NCBI GenBank assembly: GCA_050633645.1
Contig: JBOEGX010000001.1
Span: 124,001-188,000, forward strand
Direction: 5' to 3'
DNA length: 64,000 nt
DNA from: UBA1672 sp050633645
GTDB taxonomy: Bacteria > Pseudomonadota > Alphaproteobacteria > Micavibrionales > Micavibrionaceae
Part shown: positions 54,191-62,725 of the stretch, piece after piece
Layout of the letters: each line of letters begins with the position of its first letter
Numbering within the stretch: position 1 is the first letter of the stretch
The notes under the pieces: generated by a model
Told to the model about the DNA's origin: nothing
Seen by the model: only the letters and a program-made list of their open reading frames with translations
Database searches by the model: none
Position numbers and translations under genes: made by a program

Positions 54191-55108
54191 TCATGCGGCC
54201 TGTGTGTTTTGCGCGCTGTTTATGGATGCGGTGTATATCCGCTCTATGGCTTTGGCAAGGGTTGCGCCAAATTCATCATCGCTTTGTGTTGCGGTGAGAC
54301 CGTTGCTTAATGCGCGGGAAAAGCTTGCGATCATGCCGTCATTTTTTGATAGGCGGTTACATGATTCGTCCAGGCTGTAGCCACCAGAAAGGGCAACGAC
54401 GCGCAGTACATTTTTATGTGCAATTAAGTCGGCGTAAAAATTTGCATCCTCAGGTAATGTTAATTTGAGCATTACTTTTTGGTCATCTGCCAATGTATCC
54501 AGATGTTTTAGGATTTCTGTTCTTAGAATGCTCTCGCATTTGGTTTTATCGTTTGCTTTGATGTTGACTTCGGGTTCGATAATTGGGATGAGGCCGTGGC
54601 TTAGGATTTGTTTTCCAACTTCGAATTGTTGTTTAACAACTGCTGCTATACCACTTTCCGAGGCACTGTTTATTGTTGAGCGCATTTTTGTGCCAAATAT
54701 TTTTTTTGAGACTGCGCGCTCCAGTAATGCATTAAGCTCAGGCATTGGTTTCATGAGCTGTACGCCGTCTTGCTCATCGGCAAGGCCTTTATCGACTTTG
54801 AGGAATGGAACAACCTTTAATTCATTCCATAGATATTCGGCGGTTGGTGTGCCATTAATTGTGTTATCCATTGTTTTTTCAAATAGAATTGCGCCCAAAA
54901 TGTTTTCGCCATTAAATGCAGGGGCGGTGATAATGCGTGTACGCATTTCATGTACCTTGTCGTACATTGCGTCTTCGCCTTCATATTCGTTTTCATCGAC
55001 ACCATATTGTTTAAGCGCCTTTGGTGTTGAGCCGCCGCTCTGATCCAATGCGGCGATAAAGCCTTTGCCAGTTGAAATTTTTTCAAGTTGTTCTTGATTG
55101 AATGACAT
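54191..55108 (-). CDS. fda: Class I fructose-bisphosphate aldolase
   Basis: The 305-residue protein is a class I (Schiff-base) aldolase: ALDQSGGSTPKAL near the N-terminus, GVQLMKPMPEL in the middle, IPIIEPEVNI and KLTLPE with the Schiff-base lysine region, then LSGGYS for phosphate binding. It interconverts fructose-1,6-bisphosphate and triose phosphates. It is the distal member of the tkt-gap-fda set, although pgk is missing between gap and fda. Confidence 0.95.
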   Translation of the reverse strand: MSFNQEQLEKISTGKGFIAALDQSGGSTPKALKQYGVDENEYEGEDAMYDKVHEMRTRIITAPAFNGENILGAILFEKTMDNTINGTPTAEYLWNELKVVPFLKVDKGLADEQDGVQLMKPMPELNALLERAVSKKIFGTKMRSTINSASESGIAAVVKQQFEVGKQILSHGLIPIIEPEVNIKANDKTKCESILRTEILKHLDTLADDQKVMLKLTLPEDANFYADLIAHKNVLRVVALSGGYSLDESCNRLSKNDGMIASFSRALSNGLTATQSDDEFGATLAKAIERIYTASINSAQNTQAA

Positions 55109-55193
55109 GTTTTTTCCTTAAGCCTACTTTAATTTGTTTAGATTTTTATAGTGAATTACGGGACGTTTGACAAGGTTTGTTACTGCATGGCAC

Positions 55194-55224
55194 AAAAAAA
55201 GACCTCATAAATATGAAGTCTTTT
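55194..55224 (-). terminator. Terminator after the micro-ORF
   Basis: AAAAGAC-CTCAT, loop, ATGAA-GTCTTTT forms a long stem with A and T runs at the ends, about 25 bases after the 54-codon ORF on the minus strand. It can work in both directions. Confidence 0.75.
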
Positions 55225-55246
55225 ATGTCATCTTTATCATTCAAAT

Positions 55247-55411
55247 TTAATTGAATTTGAAACCTTGTGCTAGGTTCTCTTCTACGGCATCGAGCTTGGA
55301 AGCTAGGTTCATTGTGTTGCTAATAGAATTTGGAGAGTGTGCGGAAAACGCATTTAGCTCCATAATATTTACGGCTGATTCTGTTTCTGCGCTGTTGCGA
55401 AGGTTATTCAT
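55247..55411 (-). CDS. 54-residue ORF overlapping the winged-helix gene
   Basis: The ORF begins with ATGAATAA, sharing 8 bases with the stop of the upstream regulator gene, so translation would be coupled. The product is polar and helical (ESAVNIMELNAF, MNLASKLDAVEENLAQGF) without cysteines or membrane segments. A terminator follows directly, which supports it as the last gene of a small operon. It is too short for family assignment. Confidence 0.55.
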   Translation of the reverse strand: MNNLRNSAETESAVNIMELNAFSAHSPNSISNTMNLASKLDAVEENLAQGFKFN

Positions 55412-55964
55412 CTTTTATTACCCCATTGTCTATGAGCTGTTTTATCGCTCTGTTATCTGTTGTTGTTGGACCATTGTATAAATTGTCCATAACCTTAGCT
55501 TTATTTATTTCACCTTGGTCGTGTAGTGTTGCAATAATCCGCGCATCCCGCAATGTCGGACGATCTTGCTTTACTATTTTTATATACTGTTCCAAGAAAT
55601 ATATCAAGCTTTCATGTCCATTTGGGAAATAATCTAATGCGGATTCCAGTGCGCGTTTCGAATAGCCGCAGATTTCAAGACGTACTGTGCGGCCATCCTT
55701 TTGATCCGCATGGCGGGTGATGCAACCATAGTTGAACAGCCACTCAATCTCTCGATTCATTGCTGACTTCGTTGTTTTAAGCTCATGCATAATTTCGGTT
55801 TGGGTGATTCCTGGTTTTTCATCGATCATGGTGATGATAATAGCTCGGCGCAGGTTTGATGAGGGGTCGCCAGCTAGTGCCTCGACAAGATGATCAATCA
55901 CGAGGCAGGATTTCTGCCCTCGTGTGGTCATTGCGCGTTTGGCTTGTTGTTTAAATAAATTCAT
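55404..55964 (-). CDS. Regulator with two winged-helix domains (MarR-like)
   Basis: The 186-residue protein has a MarR-like winged helix in residues 35-105 (ITQTEIMHELKTTKSAMNRE as HTH, then HADQKDGRTVRLEI as wing). A second shorter winged-helix region covers about 138-186 (INKAKVMDNLYNGPTTTDNRAIKQLIDNGVI). Two HTH units in one chain suggest a monomer that reads a palindrome or a fusion. It sits between gap and fda, exactly where pgk stands in many relatives. Target genes are unknown; glycolysis is a guess from context. Confidence 0.8.
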   Translation of the reverse strand: MNLFKQQAKRAMTTRGQKSCLVIDHLVEALAGDPSSNLRRAIIITMIDEKPGITQTEIMHELKTTKSAMNREIEWLFNYGCITRHADQKDGRTVRLEICGYSKRALESALDYFPNGHESLIYFLEQYIKIVKQDRPTLRDARIIATLHDQGEINKAKVMDNLYNGPTTTDNRAIKQLIDNGVIKDE

Positions 55965-56026
55965 GCGTTTATTCTACACCAACCAAAAGCGGGAGCATAT
56001 AAATTTTTTGAAAACGTGTCGTGGGT

Positions 56027-57037
56027 TTATGTATAACCCATTTTGTGCATTTTCATTGCGGTATCAAGCATGCGGCATGAGAAACCCCATTCATTGTCAT
56101 ACCATGACATAACACGTACCAAATCACCGTCCATTACGCGTGTTCCCGCGAGGCTGAAGATTGATGAATGTGGGTCGTGGTTGAAGTCACCAGAAACGCA
56201 TGGGTCATCATAGACATCAAGAATACCTTTTAGGTCGCCATGTGCATATTTTGTTACGGCGGCATTCACATCTTCAATCGTTACCTTGCGAGATGGAACG
56301 AATTTAAGGTCGACCATTGATACATTTGGTGTTGGTACGCGAATGGATACGCCGTCCAATTTTCCGTCAAGTTCAGGAAGGACTTTGCCGACCGCCTTGG
56401 CCGCGCCAGTGGTGCTTGGAACCATATTCATTGCGGCCGCGCGGGCACGAAGTGGGTCTTTATGTGAGCCATCAACAAGGTTTTGATCCCCTGTATAGGC
56501 GTGGATTGTTGTCATGAACCCTTTTTCGATTCCAATTTCTTTATGAAGGGCGTAGGCCATAGGCGCAAGGCAGTTTGTGGTGCATGAGGCGTTGGAGATG
56601 ATTTTATGTTCGGCCTTGATAAGGTCGTGGTTTACGCCGTAGACGACTGTTAGATCTTCGTCTTTTGCGGGGGCGGAGATAAGAACCTTTTTAGCACCAG
56701 AGTTTAAGTGGAGCTGTGCGCCCTCGCGGTGATTGTAATGCCCTGTGCACTCCATCAGGATGTCTGTGTCGACTTCGCCCCAATGAAGTTTTGCGGGGTC
56801 GCGGTCACGGAAGCGTCGAATGCGCTTGCCATCAATAATAATCCAGTCATCGCCATCGCGTTCAACGGTGAAGGGTGCGCGGCCATGTATGGAGTCATAT
56901 TTTAGCAATGGAAAGAAATTACCACCTGGGTCATTGATTGCAACGATTTCAATATCATCGCGTTTTTGTTCGTAAACAGCGCGAGCGACAAGACGCCCGA
57001 TGCGTCCAAATCCGTTGATTGCAATTTTTAAAGTCAT
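56027..57037 (-). CDS. gap: Glyceraldehyde-3-phosphate dehydrogenase
   Basis: GapA oxidises glyceraldehyde-3-phosphate to 1,3-bisphosphoglycerate. The 336-residue protein has NGFGRIGR (8-15), catalytic C152 in SNASCTTNCLAP and H179 in TTIHAYTGDQ. The loop NDPGGN after the second strand differs from the usual NDLT form, so cofactor choice (NAD or NADP) is not certain. It follows tkt by 43 bases. Confidence 0.97.
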   Translation of the reverse strand: MTLKIAINGFGRIGRLVARAVYEQKRDDIEIVAINDPGGNFFPLLKYDSIHGRAPFTVERDGDDWIIIDGKRIRRFRDRDPAKLHWGEVDTDILMECTGHYNHREGAQLHLNSGAKKVLISAPAKDEDLTVVYGVNHDLIKAEHKIISNASCTTNCLAPMAYALHKEIGIEKGFMTTIHAYTGDQNLVDGSHKDPLRARAAAMNMVPSTTGAAKAVGKVLPELDGKLDGVSIRVPTPNVSMVDLKFVPSRKVTIEDVNAAVTKYAHGDLKGILDVYDDPCVSGDFNHDPHSSIFSLAGTRVMDGDLVRVMSWYDNEWGFSCRMLDTAMKMHKMGYT

Positions 57038-57080
57038 GATTTTATAGCTCCATATTTTGAGGGGTTCTGTTTAAACCGTT

Positions 57081-59099
57081 TTACCCTCTGTTTTCAAGTG
57101 CTTTTTCTACGCGCTCTATGATGGCTTCGGAAGTTATGCCGAAATGTTTGTAAAGTTCGTCTGCGGGGGCGGATGCGCCGAAGCTGTCCATGCCGATGAA
57201 GATGCTGTGTCCGCCGATGAGGCGATCCCAGCTTTGGCGGATGCCTGCTTCGACCGCGACTTTGATGCTTTTGTTGCAGATGAAGCTTTGAATATAGTCG
57301 CCATCTTGTTCCCAAAATAAATCGAGGCATGGGCAAGATACAAGGCGAACTGCGCGGCCTTTTTTGGCAAAATGTTCATATGCTTCGTGGGCGATTTCGA
57401 CTTCTGAACCGGATGCGAAAAGGGTGATTTCAGGCTCTTCGCCTGTTTCTTTTAATATATATGCGCCTTTTGCCGTGAAGTTTTCTTCGCGGTTATCGCA
57501 AAGTGTTGGCAAGCCTTGGCGGGTTAGTGCCATGATGGATGGTGCATTTTTGTTGTTAACTGCAAGTTCCCAGCTTTCTGCAGTTTCAATGCCATCGCAA
57601 GGACGGAATGTATAGCAATTTGGGATGGCGCGTAGTGCGGAGATATGCTCAACAGGTTGGTGTGTTGGGCCATCTTCGCCGAGGCCGATGGAATCGTGTG
57701 TCATTACATGAACAACGCGTTGCCCCATAAGTGCGCCCAAACGAATGGCAGGGCGTGAGTAATCGGCGAATTGCAGGAATGTTCCCGCATATGGAAGTAA
57801 TCCACCATGGAGGGCGATTCCGTTCATTGCGGCGGCCATTGCGTGTTCACGTACGCCATAATTGATGTAATTCCCACCTGTATTGTCTTTATCAAAAACA
57901 GATGATGCGGTGACTTTTGTGTTGTTTGAGCCTGTTAAATCAGCAGAACCACCTATCATAAGCCATAGCTTATCAACCAATTTTTCAAGGCACATGCCAG
58001 ATGTTTGGCGGGTGGCTTTTTTGGGTTTTTCGGCGTCGAATTCGGCTTTAAGTTCTGCAATAATTGGTGCGATTGCGCCAGAATAATCGCCCGCATGTGC
58101 TTTTGTGTGGCATGTCTTCATATCGTGAGTGGCAAGGCGTGCTTCCCATGCTTTGCGCTCTGGCGTATTTTGTGCGCCTATTGTGCGCCATAGTGATAGA
58201 ATATCTTCGGGGACAACGAATGGTTCATGCGGCCAGCCGATATTTTTGCGCGTGCCTGCGATTTCTTCATCGCCTAGTGGCGCTCCATGCGCTTTGTTAC
58301 TGTCTTGTTTTGTTGGTGCGCCAAAACCGATATGAGTTTTGCAGCAGATAAGACTTGGTGTGTCTGTTGATTGCGCCTTTGCAATGGCGGCTTCTATTTC
58401 GGCGTAGTTGTGCCCGTCAATTTCCTGTACGTCCCAGCCATAAGCTTCGAAGCGCTTTGGGGTGTTATCAATAAATGTAAGGTCGGTTTTGCCATCAATG
58501 CAGATGCCGTTATCATCATAAAGGACAATCATTTTGGAAAGTTTTAAATGCCCTGCGAGGGAGCATGCTTCGTGGCTTATTCCTTCCATTAGGTCGCCGT
58601 CACCACACATGACATATGTATAGTGATCAACGAGACTGTCGTCGTAACGTGCGTTTAGGCGGCGTTCGGCAATGGCCATACCAACGGCTGTTGCAACGCC
58701 TTGTCCCAATGGGCCTGTTGTTGTTTCGATTCCTGCGTCATGTTCAACCTCGGGGTGGCCAGCGGTGATTGCGCCGAGTTGACGGAAATTTTTGATTTGA
58801 TCGAGTGTCATTTTCTCATAGCCAGTGAGGTAGTTTACTGCGTAAAGCAACATTGACCCATGGCCGCCAGATAAAACAAAGCGGTCGCGATCTTCCCATT
58901 CGGGGGCGGAGGCGTCAAATTTCAAGAATTTCGAATATAAAATGGCGGCAACATCCGCCATGCCCATTGGCATTCCTGGGTGACCAGAGTTTGCCTTTTG
59001 AACCGCGTCCATAGAAAGGGCGCGAATGGCATTTGACATGTCTTTGAGTTGCTCATGGGTGAGGTCTTGCGGGGTGGTGGCTGCGCTGGCGTTTGTCAT
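57081..59099 (-). CDS. tkt: Transketolase
   Basis: Transketolase transfers two-carbon units in the pentose phosphate pathway using thiamine diphosphate. The 672-residue protein has the HPGMPMGMAD start, the GDGDLMEGISHEA motif for TPP and magnesium, and the DSIGLGEDGPTHQPVEH pyrimidine domain signature. Length is normal. It is divergent from the DUF4164-zapA unit across 200 bases. Confidence 0.97.
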   Translation of the reverse strand: MTNASAATTPQDLTHEQLKDMSNAIRALSMDAVQKANSGHPGMPMGMADVAAILYSKFLKFDASAPEWEDRDRFVLSGGHGSMLLYAVNYLTGYEKMTLDQIKNFRQLGAITAGHPEVEHDAGIETTTGPLGQGVATAVGMAIAERRLNARYDDSLVDHYTYVMCGDGDLMEGISHEACSLAGHLKLSKMIVLYDDNGICIDGKTDLTFIDNTPKRFEAYGWDVQEIDGHNYAEIEAAIAKAQSTDTPSLICCKTHIGFGAPTKQDSNKAHGAPLGDEEIAGTRKNIGWPHEPFVVPEDILSLWRTIGAQNTPERKAWEARLATHDMKTCHTKAHAGDYSGAIAPIIAELKAEFDAEKPKKATRQTSGMCLEKLVDKLWLMIGGSADLTGSNNTKVTASSVFDKDNTGGNYINYGVREHAMAAAMNGIALHGGLLPYAGTFLQFADYSRPAIRLGALMGQRVVHVMTHDSIGLGEDGPTHQPVEHISALRAIPNCYTFRPCDGIETAESWELAVNNKNAPSIMALTRQGLPTLCDNREENFTAKGAYILKETGEEPEITLFASGSEVEIAHEAYEHFAKKGRAVRLVSCPCLDLFWEQDGDYIQSFICNKSIKVAVEAGIRQSWDRLIGGHSIFIGMDSFGASAPADELYKHFGITSEAIIERVEKALENRG

Positions 59100-59221
59100 C
59101 TGTAACCTTACAAAAGATTTGTTTACGGAAATTCGATTGTAACATGCAATCTCATAGGCTTTAGGTCAAGTGCTACGTTCAAAATGTTGTGGTTTATTTG
59201 CGAAAAACTTTTGAGAGCGTG

Positions 59222-59251
59222 TTGACCTTTTTGTTGAATAACAACCATAAT
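59222..59251 (+). promoter_or_regulatory. Sigma-70 promoter for the DUF4164-zapA unit
   Basis: TTGACC (59222-59227) and CATAAT (59246-59251) with an 18-base spacer, 50 bases before the ATG at 59301. Confidence 0.55.
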
Positions 59252-59300
59252 GCAGATGTCTAAAAGATTTCGCATCACTCAAGTAAAAAAAGGTTCTCAT

Positions 59301-59492
59301 ATGTCGTCAATAAGGTCTGCCTTAGAAAAACTAGATCGCGCCGTTGGTGTTCTCGATTCATCTATTCTGCATGCAGAAGAAGCCTTTGAGAGCAAATATC
59401 AAGAAAACGTGATTGACGTTGACTTTGTATCAAAGCGTTTGGATCGCGCGATTGCCAGTGTTGAGAGCTTGCTTGAAGAGAAGGGGCAATAG
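59301..59492 (+). CDS. DUF4164-like coiled-coil protein upstream of zapA
   Basis: The 63-residue protein is helical, with two similar LDRA units (KLDRAVGVLDS and RLDRAIASVES) joined by an acidic stretch. Small coiled-coil proteins of the DUF4164 type precede zapA in many alphaproteobacteria and may assist cell division. ATG at 59301 with AAGG upstream is preferred over 59250. zapA starts 3 bases after its stop. Confidence 0.8.
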   Translation: MSSIRSALEKLDRAVGVLDSSILHAEEAFESKYQENVIDVDFVSKRLDRAIASVESLLEEKGQ

Positions 59493-59495
59493 GAT

Positions 59496-59879
59496 ATGTC
59501 TGAGGTTACACTTAAAATTAATAAGCGCGGCTATAGTCTCTCATGTGATGAAGGGCAGGAGGGGCGCCTTACTGATCTAGCGCATTATGTTGATGGACGT
59601 TTGCAAGACATTGCGGCATCTGGTGCGGCGACGAACGAATCTCATCTTTTGGTTCTGACATCGTTGGTGTTGGCGGATGAGGTTTATGAGCTTCGTGATG
59701 AAGTTGGTAAGATGAATGATTATATTCGTCAAGTTCAAGATGGGCGCTCTATGCCTGTTCAAAATGGAATTTCATCTGAAGATGAGCAAATGATTGTTGA
59801 GGCGATTGAGTATTTGGCACATAAAATTGAAAGTATTGCAAAACGTGTGCAGGGTTCAGATGAGGTTAAGGCCGCTTAA
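59496..59879 (+). CDS. zapA: Cell division protein ZapA
   Basis: ZapA crosslinks FtsZ filaments at midcell. The 127-residue protein has the N-terminal strand-rich part (VTLKINKRGYSLSCDEGQEGRL, about 4-25 in two pieces), the AHYVDGRLQDI helix and a long C-terminal coiled coil. A 6S RNA gene and the formyl-THF cyclo-ligase gene follow, the same order as in E. coli. Confidence 0.92.
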   Translation: MSEVTLKINKRGYSLSCDEGQEGRLTDLAHYVDGRLQDIAASGAATNESHLLVLTSLVLADEVYELRDEVGKMNDYIRQVQDGRSMPVQNGISSEDEQMIVEAIEYLAHKIESIAKRVQGSDEVKAA

Positions 59880-59937
59880 ATAAGTCAGAGTCTTTCTTAT
59901 TTTTATCTATTTATTTTAGGTTTATGTGATATAACGC

Positions 59938-60118
59938 CCATGTGCTGCGGAGTGCGTGATGCGACTTTTATCTCGGTGGTCGATGCTTTTTCGCATAGGG
60001 AGCTGTCCCTGTTTAGATCCACCAGTTCGGCTGTAGGGTTTTTATATACGGCGCCCACCTATTTTCTTAGGACCCCGCGAAGATACACATGCGCACACGG
60101 CTCTCGCGGCACACGGTA
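59938..60118 (+). ncRNA. ssrS: 6S RNA
   Basis: The gap between zapA and the 5-formyl-THF cyclo-ligase gene is the conserved 6S RNA locus. The ends CCATGTGCTGCGG (59938-59950) and TCGCGGCACACGG (60104-60116) pair over 13 positions with one mismatch, giving the closing stem. A TATAAC box (59930-59935) stands just before the 5' end and TATTTTT follows the 3' end. The interior is long and interrupted, as expected for the RNA that mimics an open promoter and binds RNA polymerase. Exact ends are estimates. Confidence 0.85.
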
Positions 60119-60123
60119 TTTTT

Positions 60124-60711
60124 ATGGATAAAGACAAATTAAAACAGCAGAAAGAAGATTTACGAGATCATGCGCGGCGCGTACGGTCTTTGCTTGTTTT
60201 AAATGCGGATGATCAAGCGTCATTTTGCAATTTGTTTTTTGACAAGATTGAATTCTCAGCGGGGCAGGTTATAGCTTCTTACTGGCCGATTGGGAGGGAA
60301 TTTGATACCCATATTTTAATGGATGAGTGTATTGAGCGTGGTGCGCGGATTGCTCTTCCTGTTATTGATGATGGTTCGCGCATTTTACGGTTTGCACTAT
60401 GGACGCCGCAAAGTGATGTTGAGATGGGGCGTTTTGGCATTTGCCAGCCTGTTTTGAATGAAGATACGGAATTTGTTGATCCTGATATTGTTATTATGCC
60501 GTTATTGGCATTTGACAGGCAGGGAAACCGCCTTGGATATGGCGGTGGGTATTATGATTCTACGGTTTTAGATTTACGAACACGCAAAGATATTGTTGCG
60601 GTTGGGGTGGGGTTTTCGAAGCAAGCTTGCTTGTTTAGTCTGCCCTGTGAGGATCATGATGTTAAAATGGACTGGATTATTACAGAATCCAGCGCACAAA
60701 AATTTAGTTAA
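60124..60711 (+). CDS. 5-formyltetrahydrofolate cyclo-ligase
   Basis: The 195-residue protein converts 5-formyl-THF to 5,10-methenyl-THF with ATP. It has SYWPIGREFDT for substrate binding and the signature GNRLGYGGGYYD near the C-terminus. Position directly after 6S RNA (ygfA/fthC locus) agrees. The ATG lies 5 bases after the likely 6S end, so read-through of 6S RNA probably drives it. Confidence 0.94.
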   Translation: MDKDKLKQQKEDLRDHARRVRSLLVLNADDQASFCNLFFDKIEFSAGQVIASYWPIGREFDTHILMDECIERGARIALPVIDDGSRILRFALWTPQSDVEMGRFGICQPVLNEDTEFVDPDIVIMPLLAFDRQGNRLGYGGGYYDSTVLDLRTRKDIVAVGVGFSKQACLFSLPCEDHDVKMDWIITESSAQKFS

Positions 60712-60720
60712 GGTTGGATT

Positions 60721-61539
60721 ATGAGAATTTTGTTTGTTGGTGATATTATGGGGCGCGCGGGGCGTGAAGCTCTTGAGAAGTATCTGCCATCTTTAAAAAA
60801 TGATTTAAACGTTGATGTTGCCGTTATTAATGGTGAAAATGCGGCGCATGGCAAAGGGATTACTGAAAAGTTCTGTCAGCAATTTTATGAATATGGCGCG
60901 GACATAATAACCACAGGTGATCATGTTTGGGATCAACGGGAAATTATAAAATATATCACACGTGATCCTAAGTTATTGCGGCCTGCTAATTTTCCTGAAG
61001 GTTCTACGCCTGGTAATGGTTTGATTTTGCATCAATTAATGGATGGCAGGAAAATTCTTGTGGTGAATATGTTGTGTCGTGTTTTTATGCCGCCGCAAGA
61101 TGACCCTTTTGCATGTATGGAAAAAATATTATCCGAGCATAGATTGGGGCGTGATTGTGATGCAATTTTTGTGGATCTTCATGGGGAGGCGAGCTCCGAA
61201 AAAATGGCGTTTGGGCATCATTTTTCAGGGCGTATTTCCGCCGTGGTGGGGACGCATACACATATTCCGACTGCGGATGCGCATATTATGACGAATGGAA
61301 CGGCATATATGACGGATGCCGGTATGACGGGTGATTATGATAGTGTTATTGGCACGAAAAAGGAGGCATCTATTCATCGATTTATCAAGAAAACTCCGGG
61401 GGATTATTTTATTCCTGCGAGTGAAAATATGATGTTGTGTGGTGCGTTGATTGTGACCAATGATCATACGGGTAAGGCGCAATCTATTGAGCCCATTCGT
61501 ATTGGTGATGTCTTATCTGAGGCAAAGCCGCAGAATTAG
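60721..61539 (+). CDS. YmdB-like metallophosphoesterase (TIGR00282 family)
   Basis: The 272-residue protein has the N-terminal LFVGDIMGRAGREAL metal motif, NGENAAHGKG, TTGDHVWD and VGTHTHIPTADA, all of the YmdB/TIGR00282 phosphoesterases. Family members hydrolyse cyclic mononucleotides (2',3'-cAMP in tested cases). It starts 9 bases after the cyclo-ligase gene. Confidence 0.92.
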   Translation: MRILFVGDIMGRAGREALEKYLPSLKNDLNVDVAVINGENAAHGKGITEKFCQQFYEYGADIITTGDHVWDQREIIKYITRDPKLLRPANFPEGSTPGNGLILHQLMDGRKILVVNMLCRVFMPPQDDPFACMEKILSEHRLGRDCDAIFVDLHGEASSEKMAFGHHFSGRISAVVGTHTHIPTADAHIMTNGTAYMTDAGMTGDYDSVIGTKKEASIHRFIKKTPGDYFIPASENMMLCGALIVTNDHTGKAQSIEPIRIGDVLSEAKPQN

Positions 61540-61542
61540 ATT

Positions 61543-62079
61543 TTACTCTTTGCTTTTAATTAAATCTTTGTGTTTATCGAAATAGCGCTTACAAACATTA
61601 TTTAGTTCTTCTACGAGTGCGTTTCCTTGTTCTCCTCCATCGTTCTTGATCCCGCCTGAGACGACGATCTTGATGGTCTGAAGGAATGCTTCTGCGATAT
61701 CGAGGGTTTCTTTATCTAATCTTTCGACGACCTCCATGAATTGTACAAAGCGCTCCGCTATCCTTGTGACTAATGGGTATTGGAACATTGCGCCATTAGC
61801 TTTGAGCTGAACACATGGATAAAGGATGAGCGCGATATCATCTTCATTATCTGTTTGTTCTTTTTTACTTCGGACCTTTGCGATGCCCTCTTTCATTTGA
61901 TTGAGGTAGGTGTCCGCAAGTGGTTTAAAATCTGTGGCGTGCGTTTCAAGAAGGGCTTGCGCACGGTCAAGAATACTCTCACTTAGGCCACCATCCCCAA
62001 CCTTTGCCTTTATTATGTTTGGCGGCGTTATGAAGCTGGCGTCTCTTTTAGGTTTTTGATTAAAGTGTTTTTCGTCCAT
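61543..62079 (-). CDS. Helical protein paired with a response regulator
   Basis: The 178-residue protein is soluble and mostly helical (ESILDRAQALLETHATDF, YLNQMKEGIAKV, RIAERFVQFMEVVERL). It starts 2 bases after the response regulator, so they form a tight pair. Its fold could be a four-helix bundle that receives or controls phosphoryl transfer, but no phospho-His motif is clear. No family name can be given. Confidence 0.75.
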   Translation of the reverse strand: MDEKHFNQKPKRDASFITPPNIIKAKVGDGGLSESILDRAQALLETHATDFKPLADTYLNQMKEGIAKVRSKKEQTDNEDDIALILYPCVQLKANGAMFQYPLVTRIAERFVQFMEVVERLDKETLDIAEAFLQTIKIVVSGGIKNDGGEQGNALVEELNNVCKRYFDKHKDLIKSKE

Positions 62080-62081
62080 TT

Positions 62082-62615
62082 TTAAACTAAATCTATTGTT
62101 TCTACTGTTTCTTTTTCTTCCCGATCAGATTTTCTGCGTAGTGGCCCCTTATATTCATCTGGGGCTTTGCGACGCCTATCTGGCCCAAAAAAACCTTCGC
62201 ATCTGATATATTGTCTTGGGTGTTCAATGAGTTGGTAGAGCCGTTTGTATAAGTCCCGCGTGTTGAAGGGTTTGACGATAAATTCGGTTATTCCATTGTC
62301 TCTTGCGTTGATGACGCGTTTTTTTTCGCTGAACCCAGTCATTAATATAATGGGGACATATTGATTTGGGCTTTTGGGGTCGTTTCTAATGATACGACTC
62401 AGCTCTATGCCATCGCATGGATTCATCATCCAATCTGTTATGACCAAGTCTGGGTTATGTGCTCTAAACTTATCAAATGCTTCGTAGCCATCCAGTGATG
62501 TTATTACTTTTCCGACGCCAAAAGATAAAAGCACTGTTTTTAATAAATCCAACATGGGCTTGTTATCTTCGACTAATAAAATTTTCAAATTTTCAAATTT
62601 ATAGGCCATGTTCAC
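62082..62615 (-). CDS. Single-domain response regulator with basic tail
   Basis: The 177-residue protein has a CheY-like receiver domain with acidic pocket D17, phospho-acceptor D61 (VITDWMMNPCDG), the switch Thr in LMTGFS (93) and K115 in FIVKPF. After about residue 130 a charged tail rich in Arg, Lys and Glu follows, without a DNA-binding domain. It probably acts through protein contact with the adjacent helical protein. A second ATG at 62609 is possible. Confidence 0.9.
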   Translation of the reverse strand: MNMAYKFENLKILLVEDNKPMLDLLKTVLLSFGVGKVITSLDGYEAFDKFRAHNPDLVITDWMMNPCDGIELSRIIRNDPKSPNQYVPIILMTGFSEKKRVINARDNGITEFIVKPFNTRDLYKRLYQLIEHPRQYIRCEGFFGPDRRRKAPDEYKGPLRRKSDREEKETVETIDLV

Positions 62616-62725
62616 GTGCTGTATATTGATTCTGTTCTAATTTAGCGCTTTTCTTTGCTCTTTACCATGCTTATAATCGGTGAAATATCTTTAAATTTCA
62701 CTAAATATTAGAGTAGAGGGCAGAA

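Noticed and set aside
59940..60131. 63-codon ORF between zapA and the cyclo-ligase gene.
   Set aside because: It falls inside the 6S RNA locus with its closing stem.
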